DNA from: Aporrectodea caliginosa
Taxonomy: Eukaryota; Annelida; Clitellata; Crassiclitellata; Lumbricidae
Direction: 5' to 3'
NCBI GenBank assembly: GCA_020284085.1
Contig: JACEVL010000154.1
Span: 2,423,143-2,487,142, forward strand
Length of the DNA: 64,000 bases
The notes beneath the pieces are model-generated. The model was not told the origin of the DNA and ran no database searches. It was given only the letters and a program-made list of their open reading frames with translations. The translations under genes and the position numbers were made by a program. This document shows positions 55,001 through 64,000 of this stretch, piece by piece (the stretch's first letter is position 1; each line of letters begins with the position of its first letter).

Positions 55001-58000
55001 CCTTTCCTCCATTTCGCTCTCTTCCTCCCTTTCCTCCATTTCGCTCTCTTCCTCCTCCTTTCCTCCATTTCGCTCTCTTCCTCCCTACCCTCCATTTCGC
55101 TCTCTTCCTCCCTTTCCTCCATTTCGCTCTCTTCCTCCCTACCCTCCATTTCGCTCTCTTCCTCCCTTTCCTCCATTTCGCTCTCTTCCTCCCTACCCTC
55201 CATTTCGCTCTCTTCCTCCCTTTCCTCCATTTCGCTCTCTTCCTCCCTTTCCTCCATTTCCTCTCTCTTCCTCCCTTTCCTCCATTTCGCTCTCTTCCTC
55301 CCTACCGTCCATTTCGCTCTCTTCCTCCCTTTCCTCCATTTCGCTCTCTTCCTCCCTTTCCTCCATTTCGCTCTTTTCCTCCCTACCCTCCATTTCGCTC
55401 TCTTCCTCCCTTTCCTCCATTTAAGCTCTCTTCCTCCCTTTCCTCCATTTCGCTCTCGTCCTCCCTTTCCTCCATTTAGCTCTCTTCCTCCCTTTCCTCC
55501 ATTTCGCTCTCTTCCTCCCTTTCCTCCATTTCACTCTCTCTTCCTCCCTACCCTCCATTTCCTCTCTTCCTCCCTTTCCTCCATTTCGCTCTCTTCCTCC
55601 CTACCCTCCATTTCGCTCTCTTCCTTCCCTACCCTCCATTTCGCTCTCTTCCTCCCTACCCTCCATTTCGCTCTCTTCCTCCCTTTCCTCCATTTCGCTC
55701 TCTTCCTCCCTTTCGCTCTCTTCCTCCCCACCCTCCATTTCGCTCTCTTCCTCCCTTTCCTCCATTTCGTTCTCTTCCTCCCTTTCCTCCAATTCGCTCT
55801 CTTCCTCCCTACCCTCCATTTCGCTCTCTTCCTCCCCTTCCTCCATTTCGCTCTCTTCCTCCCTACCCTCCATTTCGCTCTCATCCTCCCTTTCCTCCAT
55901 TTCGCTCTCTTCCTCCCTTTCCTCCATTTCGCTCTCTTCCTCCCTAACCTACATTTCGCTCTCTTCCTCCCTACCCTCCATTTTGCTCTCTTCCTCCCTT
56001 TCCTCCATTTCGCTCTCTTCCTCCCTTTCCTCCATTTCGCTCTCCTCCTCCCTTTCCTCCATTTCGCTCTCTTCCTCCCTTTCCTCCATTTCGCTCTCTT
56101 CCTCCCTTTCCTCCATTTCGCTCTCCTCCTCCCTTTCCTCCATTTCGCTCTCTTCCTCCCTTTCCTCCATTTCGCTCTCTCTTCCTCCCTACCCTCCATT
56201 TCGCTCTCTTCCTTCCTACCCTCCATTTCGCTCTTCCTCCCTTTCCTCCATTTCGCTCTCTTCCTCCCTACCCTCCATTTCGCTCTCTTCCTCCCTTTCC
56301 TCCATTTCGCTCTCTTCCTCCCTTTCCTCCATTTCGCTCTCTTCCTCCCTACCCTCCATTTCGCTCTCTTCCTCCCTTTCCTCCATTTCGCTCTCTTCCT
56401 CCCTACCCTCCATTTCGCTCTCTTCCTCCCTTTCCTCCATTTCGCTCTCTTCCTCCCTTTCCTCCATTTCGCTCTCTTCCTCCCTTCCTCCATTTCGCTC
56501 TCTTCCTCCCTTTCCTCCATTTCGCTCTCTTCCTCCCTTTCCTCCATTTCGCTCTCTTCCTCCCTTTCCTCCATTTCGCTCTCTTCCTCCCTTTTCCTCC
56601 ATTTCGCTCTCTTCCTCCTTTCCTCCATTTCGCTCTCTTCCTCCCTACCCTCCATTTCACTCTCTTCCTTCCTACCCTCCATTTCGCTCTCTTCCTCCCT
56701 ACCCTCCATTTCGCTCTCTTCCTCCCTTTCCTCCATTTCGCTCTCTTCCACCCTTTTCGCTCTCTTCCTCCCTTTCCTCCATTTCGCTCTCTTCCTCCCT
56801 ACCCTCCATTTCTCTCTTCCTTCCTACCCTCCATTTCGCTCTCTTCCTCCCTTTCCTCCATTTCGCTCTCTTCCTCCCTTCCTCCATTTCGCTCTCTTCC
56901 TCCCTACCCTCCATTTCGCTCTCATCCTCCCTTTTCCTCCATTTCGCTCTCTTCCTCCCTTTCCTCCATTTCGCTCTCTTCCTCCCTACCATCCATTTCG
57001 CTCTCTTCCTCCCTACCCTCCATTTCGCTCTCTTCCTCCCTTTCCTCCATTTCGCTCTCTTCCTCCCTTTCCTCCATTTCGCTCTCCTCCTCCCTTTCCT
57101 CCATTTCGCTCTCTTCCTCCCTTTCCTCCATTTCGCTCTCTTCCTCCCTTTCCTCCATTTCGCTCTCCTCCTCCCTTTCCTCCATTTCGCTCTCTTCCTC
57201 CCTTTCCTCCATTTCGCTCTCTTCCTCCCTACCCTCCATTTCGCTCTCTTCCTTCCTACCCTCCATTTCGCTCTCTTCCTCCCTTTCCTCCATTTCGCTC
57301 TCTTCCTCCCTTTCCTCCATTTCGCTCTCTTCCTCCTCCCTCCTCCATTTCGCTCTCTTCCTCCCTTTCCTCCATTTCGCTCTCTTCCTCCCTACCCTCC
57401 ATTTCGCTCTCTTCCTTCCTTTCCTCCATTTCGCTCTCTTCCTCCCTTTCCTCCATTTCGCTCTCTTCCTCCCTTTCTTCCATTTCGCTCTCTTCCTCCC
57501 TAACCTACATTTCGCTCTCTTCCTCCCTTTCCTCCATTTCGCTCTCTTCCTCCCTTTCCTCCATTTCGCTCTCTTCCTCCCTTTCCTCCATTTCACTCTC
57601 TTCCTCCCTACCCTCCACTTCTCTCTTCCTCCCTTTCCTCCATTTCGCTCTCTTCCTTCCCTTTCCTTCATTTCACTCTCTTCCTCCCTTTCCTCCATTT
57701 CGCTCTCTTCCTCCCTAACCTCCATTTCGCTCTCTTCCTTCCTTTCCTCCATTTCGCTCTCTTCCTCCCTTTCCTCCATTTAGCTCTCTTTTCCCTTTCC
57801 TCCATTTCACACTCTTCCTCCCTTTCCTCCATTTAGCTCTCTTCCTCCCTACCCACCACTTCGCTCTCTTCCTCCCTTTCCTCCATTTCGCTCTCTTCCT
57901 TCCTTTCCTTCATTTCACTCTCTTCCTCCCTTTCCTCCATTTCGCTCTCTTCCTCCCTAACCTCCATTTCGCTCTCTTCCTTCCTTTCCTCCATTTCGCT

Positions 58001-61000
58001 CTCTTCCTCCCTTTCCTCCATTTAGCTCTCTTTTCCCTTTCCTCCATTTCACACTCTTCCTCCCTTTTCCTCCATTTAGCTCTCTTCCTCCCTACCCACC
58101 ACTTCGCTCTCTTCCTCCCTACCCTTCATTTCGCTCTCTTCCTTCCTTTCCTCCATTTCACTCTCTTCCTCCCTTTCCTCCATTTCGCTCTATTCCTCCC
58201 TAACCTCCATTTTGCTCTCTTCCTCCCTTTCCTCCATTTCGCTCTCTTCCTCCCTTTCCTCCATTTCGCTCTCCTCCTCCCTTTCCTCCATTTCGCTCTC
58301 TTCCTCCCTTTCCTCCATTTCGCTCTCTTTCTCCCTACCCTCCATTTCGCTCTCTTCCTACCTACCCTCCATTTCGCTCTCTTCCTCCCTTTCCTCCATT
58401 TCGCTCTCTTCCTTCCTTTCCTCCATTTCGCTCTCTTCCTTCCTTTCCTCCATTTCGCTCTCTTCCTCCCTAACCTCCATTTTGCTCTCTTCCTCCCTTT
58501 CCTCCATTTTGCTCTCTTCCTCCCTTTCCTCCATTTCGCTCTCTTCCTTCCTTTCCTCCATTTCGCTCTCTTCCTCCCTAACCTCCATTTTGCTCTCTTC
58601 CTCCCTTTCCTCCATTTCGCTCTCTTCCTTCCCTTTCCTCCATTTCGCTCTCTTCCTCCCTAACCTCCATTTTGCTCTCTTCCTCCCTTTCCTCCATTTT
58701 GCTCTCTTCCTTCCTTTTCCTCCATTTCGCTCTCTTCCTCCCTAACCTCCATTTCGCTCTCTTCCTCCCTTTCCTCCATTTCGCTCTCTTCCTTCCTTTC
58801 CTCCATTTCGCTCTCTTCCTCCCTAACCTCCATTTTGCTCTTCCTTCCTCCCTTTCCTCCATTTCGCTCTCTTCCTCCCTTTCCTCCATTTCGCTCTCCT
58901 CCTCCCTTTCCTCCATTTCGCTCTCTTCCTCCCTTTCCTCCATTTCGCTCTCTTTCTCCCTACCCTCCATTTCGCTCTCTTCCTACCTACCCTCCATTTC
59001 GCTCTCTTCCTACCTACCCTCCATTTTGCTCTCTTCCTCCTGGGCATTGCATCCAACAGATGACATTAGCATACGATGATTTTAACTACTGTCGGTCTGT
59101 GATCGAAATTTCAGAAGTGCCAGGAAATTTCCGGAGTCATGAGTTAGCTTCCGCAAAGGAAAATGTTTGCCGACCTCACAATACCAAAGTCTGCACAATA
59201 GAAATTAACAAATAAGAGTACTCTTGAATGTCAATAAGTAATCTAAACGGTTTGTAGTTTTTGAGAGCTGCAAAAATCTTTACGCAGTTGCGTAATGCTA
59301 GTTACGCGCCTGATGTTGCCAGTCTCGGCGCCTCATAAACTGATGAAGCTAGTTTTAAATCGAGCTAGTTTTAAATCGAGCTAGTTTTAAATCGAGCTAG
59401 TTTTAAATCGAGCTAGTTTTAAATCGAGCTTGTTTTAAATCGAGCTAGTTTTAAATCGAGCTAGTTTTAAATCGAGCTAGTTTTAAATCGAGCTAGTTTT
59501 AAATCGAGCTAGTTTTAAATCGAGCTAGTTTTAAATCGAGCTAGTTTTAAATCGAGCTAGTTTTAAATCGAGCTAGTTTTAAATCGAGCTAGTTTTAAAT
59601 CGAGCTAGTTTTAAATCGAGCTAGTTTTAAATCGAGCTAGTTTTAAATCGAGCTTGTTTTAAATCGAGCTAGTTTTAAATCGAGCTAGTTTTAAATCGAG
59701 CTAGTTTTAAATCGAGCTAGTTTTAAATCGAGCTAGTTTTAAATCGAGCTAGTTTTAAATCGAGCTTGTTTTAAATCGAGCTAGTTTTAAATCGAGCTAG
59801 TTTTAAATCGAGCTAGTTTTAAATCGAGCTAGTTTTAAATCGAGCTAGTTTTAAATCGAGCTAGTTTTAAATCGAGCTAGTTTTAAATCGAGCTAGTTTT
59901 AAATCGAGCTAGTTTTAAATCGAGCTAGTTTTAAATCGAGCTAGTTTTAAATCGAGCTAGTTTTAAATCGAGCTAGTTTTAAATCGAGCTAGTTTTAAAT
60001 CGAGCTAGTTTTAAATCGAGCTTGTTTTAAATCGAGCTAGTTTTAAATCGAGCTAGTTTTAAATCGAGCTAGTTTTAAATCGAGCTAGTTTTAAATCGAG
60101 CTAGTTTTAAATCGAGCTAGTTTTAAATCGAGCTAGTTTTAAATCGAGCTAGTTTTAAATCGAGCTAGTTTTAAATCGAGCTTGTTTTAAATCGAGCTAG
60201 TTTTAAATCGAGCTAGTTTTAAATCGAGCTAGTTTTAAATCGAGCTTGTTTTAAATCGAGCTAGTTTTAAATCGAGCTAGTTTTAAATCGAGCTTGTTTT
60301 AAATCGAGCTAGTTTTAAATCGAGCTAGTTTTAAATCGAGCTTGTTTTAAATAGAGCTAGTTTTAAATCGAGCTAGTTTTAAATCGAGCTAGTTTTAAAT
60401 CGAGCTAGTTTTAAATCGAGCTAGTTTTAAATCGAGCTTGTTTTAAATCGAGCTAGTTTTAAATCGAGCTAGTTTTAAATCGAGCTTGTTTTAAATCGAG
60501 CTAGTTTTAAATCGAGCTAGTTTTAAATCGAGCTAGTTTTAAATCGAGCTAGTTTTAAATCGAGCTTGTTTTAAATCGAGCTAGTTTTAAATCGAGCTAG
60601 TTTTAAATCGAGCTTGTTTTAAATCGAGCTAGTTTTAAATCGAGCTTGTTTTAAATCGGTCCAGCACTGGCTATGATTGGCTTTGTACCTTACCTATAAT
60701 AACCTCGGGTTTGCGATTGGATGACGAGGCTGTACAACTTGCTGTCAGCCTTTGCCAAGAGACAAGTATATGTGAGCCACATGATTGCATAATAAAATAA
60801 ATAAGGTACACAGATAAATTGTTAGAAAAGTAAATAGCATTGCAGAGTAAGCAATTAAGCCCAAATAGTTAAACTATTAAACTAGTAATACAGTATTTGA
60901 TTAATGTATATACTACCACAGTACAAAGGAAAAAACATCATATGGCCAAAGTTCGGACTTACAGTGCAGTGTTTGGCAGCCTCTATAAGAATTGTTCCCA

Positions 61001-63628
61001 TTCCACACATTGGATCGAGCAAAACCATTCCAGGCTGCAAACACAGACAGCACAGATACCAAATTTACTACTGCAGTAGAACCAAGCGTCAAACATTATG
61101 TTTTAAAAACAAAAAATCTCTGTCATCTTTTTAAGTTCATTCACTTTCTCAGTTTTAGAATTCAGACGGAGTACTTATAATTTTTACTTTGAATGTATTA
61201 TTTAGAAAAAATGTATACATTTACTACCAGTATATTGCAATTAGTGTTGAGTACATTTACTTTCCTTAAGTACTTAAAGTTATATTTGCTTTTACTATTA
61301 TTGAAATACTTTATGTGCGCTGTGAGATTTCAAGCGCCATTGTCAGATTCTTAAATGGCACTTTATACATAGCCACAGACATAATACTTTGGCCTAAAAT
61401 ACATAAACTGCACTGCACTGCACTGATTAATGTACTACTATTAATTAAATTATTGCGCATGTGATGATGAACCAAACAGGAGCTTCTGAAGAAAGTCTTT
61501 TTAAAAGGCACATGTCATAGAAATATTTACCGAGTAGTTAAATCAAAACAACAAGCGTTTCTGTCAAACAGTAAGATTTTTACATTTTTAAGATAACCAC
61601 AGCACACAACCAAAAATATCTTCACAAACCTCTAAAGCTGCCAAGAAAACCATTATAGAAGAAATTGTAGTTCGTAACCCAGGATGCTTTATGTAACGTC
61701 TACTTGATAGAGGAACACTGAAACAAAGAAATGCACAGCGTGGATTTGTTTACATGCTCCTGGGTTAACATTCCCTTCAGCTTAACTCGAAGTAGCATTA
61801 TGTCTTCAAAGTTACATGCAATATTGGTTAACACACTGTAAAAGATCTGCAGTGTAGCACTAAATATTGACGTTTCATCATTATACCTTTTAATGCACGG
61901 ACTGCTTTACATGCTGCATCTTAAAGCATGTTCCTCAAAGACTTTGCATTACAAGATCATACAATCATACATGACCTATTTTTATAAACTGTGGTCAAAG
62001 TTAAATATAGACCAGGTTTCTACTTCCTCTATTATCGACTATTAAATTTATTCAGATAAGTTGTCGACAGAATACATGTTATTACAATAAGCAGGTAAGC
62101 TTATTTATTATGTATTTGTAGCATATTTTCCCCATGAACTGCACTGGAATAAATCTCAACAGTTACCGTGTACATGGCAGTCCAACAATTAGACCCTCAT
62201 GATTAAGCTGAACACTGATCTACAACATAACAGTCAAACAGAAAATAGAGACAGTTTGGCTAACAGATGACTTATGCACAAATTTAATTTGAATATCACT
62301 TAATTCACGATTATTTACAAAAGTTTATGCCACAATGCCAAGATAGATGACTGAATTAATTTAAGTGTTTAAGCCAAACTACTGGAAACACCATTTATAT
62401 GGATCAACCTTTAGAAGTCTAGAAGCATAGATCTAATAAAAACTTTAAAAATCTCTTAAGACTTGTACAAGTGAATTGGAAGAGGCTAAAAATGTCTTCA
62501 TCTAAAAACACAGGCAGTAACTTGGACAGCCCATAATTACCAGTCTAGCATGTACAGCAAGTGCACTAAATAAAGAAATTAATAAAGACTGCAAGTGACC
62601 TCAAGTTCTGGCTTTCTCAATTCTGGTGTCCAACCATTTCTTCTGGCGATTTCACAGCCAACCACACGAGACAGATTCTACAGATATATACAGAACAACC
62701 TTATTCATTTTATACTTTTTAGCCGTCAGAGTCAGGAGCGCCTCTTAGTAGTCCTCTTGAAGGGCGTTATACAAATTTATGAATGAATCAATTCATTTGT
62801 GAATTTATATAGCGCCCCTTCAAGGGGACTACTCAGAAGCGCTCCAGACTCGTGCTGAGTAGGTGTTAACAAGCTTAGGCAACACCTATTGAATTTAAGT
62901 TGAAGCTCACAAAATGATGGCCTTATAATAACAATTCTATAATTTAAATACACTATACTCACTAATAACATTACTGCTACATCCTTCAATGTATAAACAA
63001 CATCAAACCATTTCAAACTAAAATTGAAGCTCACAAGTGATCAAACCATTTCAAAACTAAAATTGAAGCTCACCTTTGAACTGTTTTACAATGTCAAATG
63101 AAAGCATTTGGAACTTGCATCAACCCACATCTTTACAAACTCTTTCATCTGGAGTGAATGCCTCAATAACCAGAACATGTGAAACAAATGCATGTATCAT
63201 TGTACTGTTGCTCATCTACAGAAATATTATTACTTATGAATTGAATTTATTTTATTTGCATATCACAGACTGTGCACCTCTGTACCTGAGGAGTGAACCA
63301 ACGTGCTGATGCGCCCGAACACTTGGCTGACACTCGAAACGTTATTTCATCTCGCATCCTCTTCTGGCCCCGTTTCTCGACGTGCATCACAGACGACTGG
63401 CTGCTTTCATTCTCCACTGTATTCAGTTGCTCTGAGTTGTCACTCTTCGGTATTTTGTCACTAATACTACTTGCCACTCCACCGAATTCAGTCACTGGAG
63501 CTGGAGTGTTCAGTTCATCAGCTGATTGGATGGTTTTCCATAATTGAAAGCAAGACTCCCACTTGGCAGTATCAACCAACTGCAACTCGGACTTTAGTTT
63601 CCATAAAGCTACAACAGGTTTAATGACA
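51353..63628 (-). CDS. THUMPD2: THUMPD2-like RNA guanine-N2 methyltransferase, 3' eight exons (5' end outside window)
   Basis: Eight minus-strand exons (63286-63628, 62600-62677, 62167-62219, 61630-61717, 60963-61034, 53650-53764, 52695-52815, 51353-52052) join in phase into about 522 residues. Order of motifs: TFRVSAKCSGASARWF (THUMP region), WTPELRKPELE, VGLPCTRVPLSSRRYIKHPG, LRTTISSIM, the SAM-binding motif DPMCGMGTILIEAA, and catalytic motif DIPFG. Human THUMPD2 works with TRMT112 to add N2-methylguanosine to U6 snRNA; the paralogue THUMPD3 acts on tRNA. Local similarity (VGIP, KTAGLR, SESVDIIISDIPFG) favours THUMPD2. The C-terminal region carries a long acidic/serine-rich insert. The intron at 53765-60962 holds two large satellite arrays. 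Confidence 0.9.
52425..52500 (-). mobile_element. SINE-A/L2 tail fragment, minus strand
   Basis: Minus strand reads CCTCTGAGTAGGTCTTG, GATGTGCTATATAAATTC and AATGAATAAATGAATC. Confidence 0.6.
52695..52815 (-). CDS. THUMPD2: THUMPD2 exon with catalytic motif DIPFG
   Basis: Encodes IPLANESIDVVVCDIPFGIK then a segment ending YRLMLLSIDR. DIPFG is the N2-methylguanosine enzyme motif IV. Acceptor TTCTTGTAG, donor ACAG|GTGAAC. Confidence 0.92.
53063..53250 (-). mobile_element. Interspersed repeat, family C
   Basis: ATTCGTTTATTAATTC, GATGACAAGTTTAAC and TGTATGGCAGCCTGGAAGG, as at 11527; preceded by AAATAATAATA. Confidence 0.55.
53490..53634. repeat. Tandem duplication of about 73 bp
   Basis: Two virtually identical copies of a block starting AAATGACAAATTCCCTAGG and ending CTGCAAAGTTTTCAT, just after (on minus) the 53650 exon. 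Confidence 0.9.
53650..53764 (-). CDS. THUMPD2: THUMPD2 exon (methyltransferase strand 2-3)
   Basis: Encodes DVLCIGCDRDVQQCYRSMEN and ends VMQADVS, matching family DVYYVGADVSDSQ. Joins directly to the SAM-motif exon across a 7.2-kb intron. Acceptor TTTTCTAG, donor TCAG|GTCAGT. Confidence 0.88.
54006..54112. mobile_element. Short mariner-like MITE flanked by TA
   Basis: The 107-bp palindromic element has ends GTCCGGTCATTAAA and TTTAATTACTGGAC and a nearly perfect inner stem around TTGAGGTTCAAAAA. TA lies at 54004-54005 and 54113-54114. Could fold into an almost continuous hairpin. Confidence 0.6.
54115..54262 (+). mobile_element. RTE-like LINE 3' end
   Basis: GACAAAGCTGGATAAACAAT, CGTACCCATCGCCGCC and a GATGATCATGATG tail, directly adjacent to the mariner-like element. 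Confidence 0.65.
54616..59040. repeat. 27-bp polypyrimidine minisatellite, about 4.4 kb
   Basis: Roughly 160 units of CCATTTCGCTCTCTTCC followed by a variable TCCCTTTCCT / TCCCTACCCT / TCCCTAACCT end. As 27 is a multiple of 3, open frames run as 9-residue repeats: up to 1040 codons on plus (ALFLPFLHF type) and over 400 on minus (MEEREEESE type). It lies in a THUMPD2 intron, with frameshifting indels switching the repeat peptide, so it is not a gene. Confidence 0.96.
59347..60658. repeat. 16-bp satellite, exactly 82 units
   Basis: Unit AGCTAGTTTTAAATCG repeated with no insertion or deletion over 1312 bases. The only variants I found are AGCTTG in 13 units and one AAATAG end in unit 63. The unit contains the palindromes CTAG, AGCT and TTTAAA, and forms TCGA/CGAGCT at the junctions. 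Confidence 0.97.
60963..61034 (-). CDS. THUMPD2: THUMPD2 exon with SAM-binding motif I
   Basis: Encodes PGMVLLDPMCGMGTILIEAA then KHCT. DPMCGxGTI is the family SAM-binding loop. Acceptor GTTTGCAG, donor ACT|GTAAGT. Confidence 0.94.
61630..61717 (-). CDS. THUMPD2: THUMPD2 exon (88 bases)
   Basis: Encodes VPLSSRRYIKHPGLRTTISS then IMVFLAALE, matching the family ...RAYIKTAGLRSTIAWAMASLA. Acceptor TTTCAG, donor GAG|GTTTGT. Confidence 0.9.
62167..62219 (-). CDS. THUMPD2: THUMPD2 micro-exon (53 bases)
   Basis: Encodes ISVQLNHEGLIVGLPCT, matching the family VFIHLND...VVGIP with identical spacing. Acceptor ATGTTGTAG, donor ACACG|GTAACT, phase 2 out. Too short to stand out as an ORF; found by phase and homology. 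Confidence 0.85.
62600..62677 (-). CDS. THUMPD2: THUMPD2 exon (78 bases)
   Basis: Encodes LSRVVGCEIARRNGWTPELR then KPELE, matching family VGRVIG...GWKADLRNPQLE. Acceptor ATCTGTAG, donor GAG|GTCACT, phase 0 both sides. Confidence 0.88.
62723..62861. mobile_element. Two L2/SINE tails joined head-on in inverted orientation
   Basis: The plus copy ends GCGCCTCTTAGTAG...GGGCGTTATACAAATTTATGAATGAAT and is followed at once by a minus copy starting ATTCATTTGTGAATTTATATAGCGCC. Together they form a near-palindrome with its axis near 62790. Confidence 0.7.
63286..63628 (-). CDS. THUMPD2: THUMPD2 exon (THUMP region)
   Basis: First exon inside the window. Encodes VVALWKLKSELQLVDTAKWE, a charged Ser-rich linker, and ITFRVSAKCSGASARWFTPQ. 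Acceptor ATTTTCAG, donor CAG|GTACAG. Earlier exons lie beyond 64000. Confidence 0.88.
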
Positions 63629-63829
63629 CTGAAAATATTAATACATGAAGGATTTTTTGGAAAGTGAGGGAAAGAATGTAACATGTACAGCAGTGAAACT
63701 CTTGAGAGCTAAAGGAAATGTTGTAGGTAGATGTGAGACAAACATACACCAATTGAGTGAGTGATTGAGCAACTGATGGAGTGTATGAGTGAATGCATGA
63801 TTGAATGTGTGAGTGAATGAGTGTGAGTG

Positions 63830-63900
63830 AATAAGCTGGTGCCCTGCGCTTAGCTTTCAAGTGGCACTTTAGAAATTTGGAGTTTATCGTTGCGCTTACG
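63830..63900 (+). mobile_element. LINE tail fragment
   Basis: GTGAATAAGCTGGTGCCCTG, GCTTTCAAGTGGCACTTTAG and GGAGTTTATCGTTGCGCTTACG, as at 15420 and 33050; flanked by GAGTGAATGAGTG repeats. Confidence 0.55.
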
Positions 63901-64000
63901 AACGAGTGAGTGACAAACTGAGGACTGAGAATTGGACTGAATGAATTTGGTGATTGAGTGGCTAACTGATAAGCAGAAGACAGAAGAATGTAAACACTGT

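Noticed and set aside
54596..57718. 1040-codon plus-strand ORF and several 200-400 codon minus-strand ORFs
   Set aside because: All are translations of the 27-bp minisatellite, whose length is a multiple of 3. The peptide changes repeat type at each indel and the array sits in a THUMPD2 intron.

Overview
This is eukaryotic, intron-rich DNA. Every gene found is split by canonical GT/AG introns, and about nine tenths of the window is non-coding and full of microsatellites, minisatellites, tRNA-derived SINEs, 5'-truncated LINE tails and non-autonomous DNA transposons. Gene content (Lgl, a paired-class homeobox gene, THUMPD2) and compact exons in moderately large introns suggest an invertebrate bilaterian, probably marine. 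The phylum cannot be fixed from this sequence alone.

Layout. (1) 1-2172: upstream non-coding DNA with a GA-rich microsatellite, a SINE and one hAT-type element. (2) 2190-44607, plus strand: a complete lethal giant larvae (Lgl/LLGL) gene. I could chain 26 coding exon positions with matching splice phase into a protein of about 1183 residues. It keeps the basic, triple-serine aPKC target region, and it carries a tandem duplicate of one 276-bp exon. (3) 44608-47775: 3' flank and spacer. (4) 47776-49628, minus strand: a small three-exon gene for a 202-residue paired-like homeodomain protein with lysine at homeodomain position 50 and the paired-class intron between homeodomain positions 46 and 47. 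(5) 49629-51352: spacer with a hAT-type element. (6) 51353-63628, minus strand: the last eight exons of a THUMPD2-like RNA guanine-N2 methyltransferase gene, cut by the right edge of the window. One of its introns holds a 4.4-kb array of 27-bp units and a 1.3-kb array of exactly 82 16-bp units.

The three genes have no obvious joint pathway. Lgl acts in cell polarity and exocytosis, the homeobox gene is a transcription factor, and THUMPD2 modifies RNA. Lgl and the homeobox gene are convergent. The homeobox gene and THUMPD2 point the same way.

Mobile elements: five hAT-type elements have 8-bp target duplications that are perfect or have one mismatch (one of the remaining copies is weaker). There is also one piggyBac-type element with TTAA duplications, one short TA-flanked mariner-like element, at least two tRNA-derived SINE families, an L2-like LINE whose 3' tail matches the tail of one SINE family, and RTE-like LINE 3' ends with GAT-repeat tails. 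Very long apparent ORFs lie inside the minisatellites and are consequences of repeat period, not genes.
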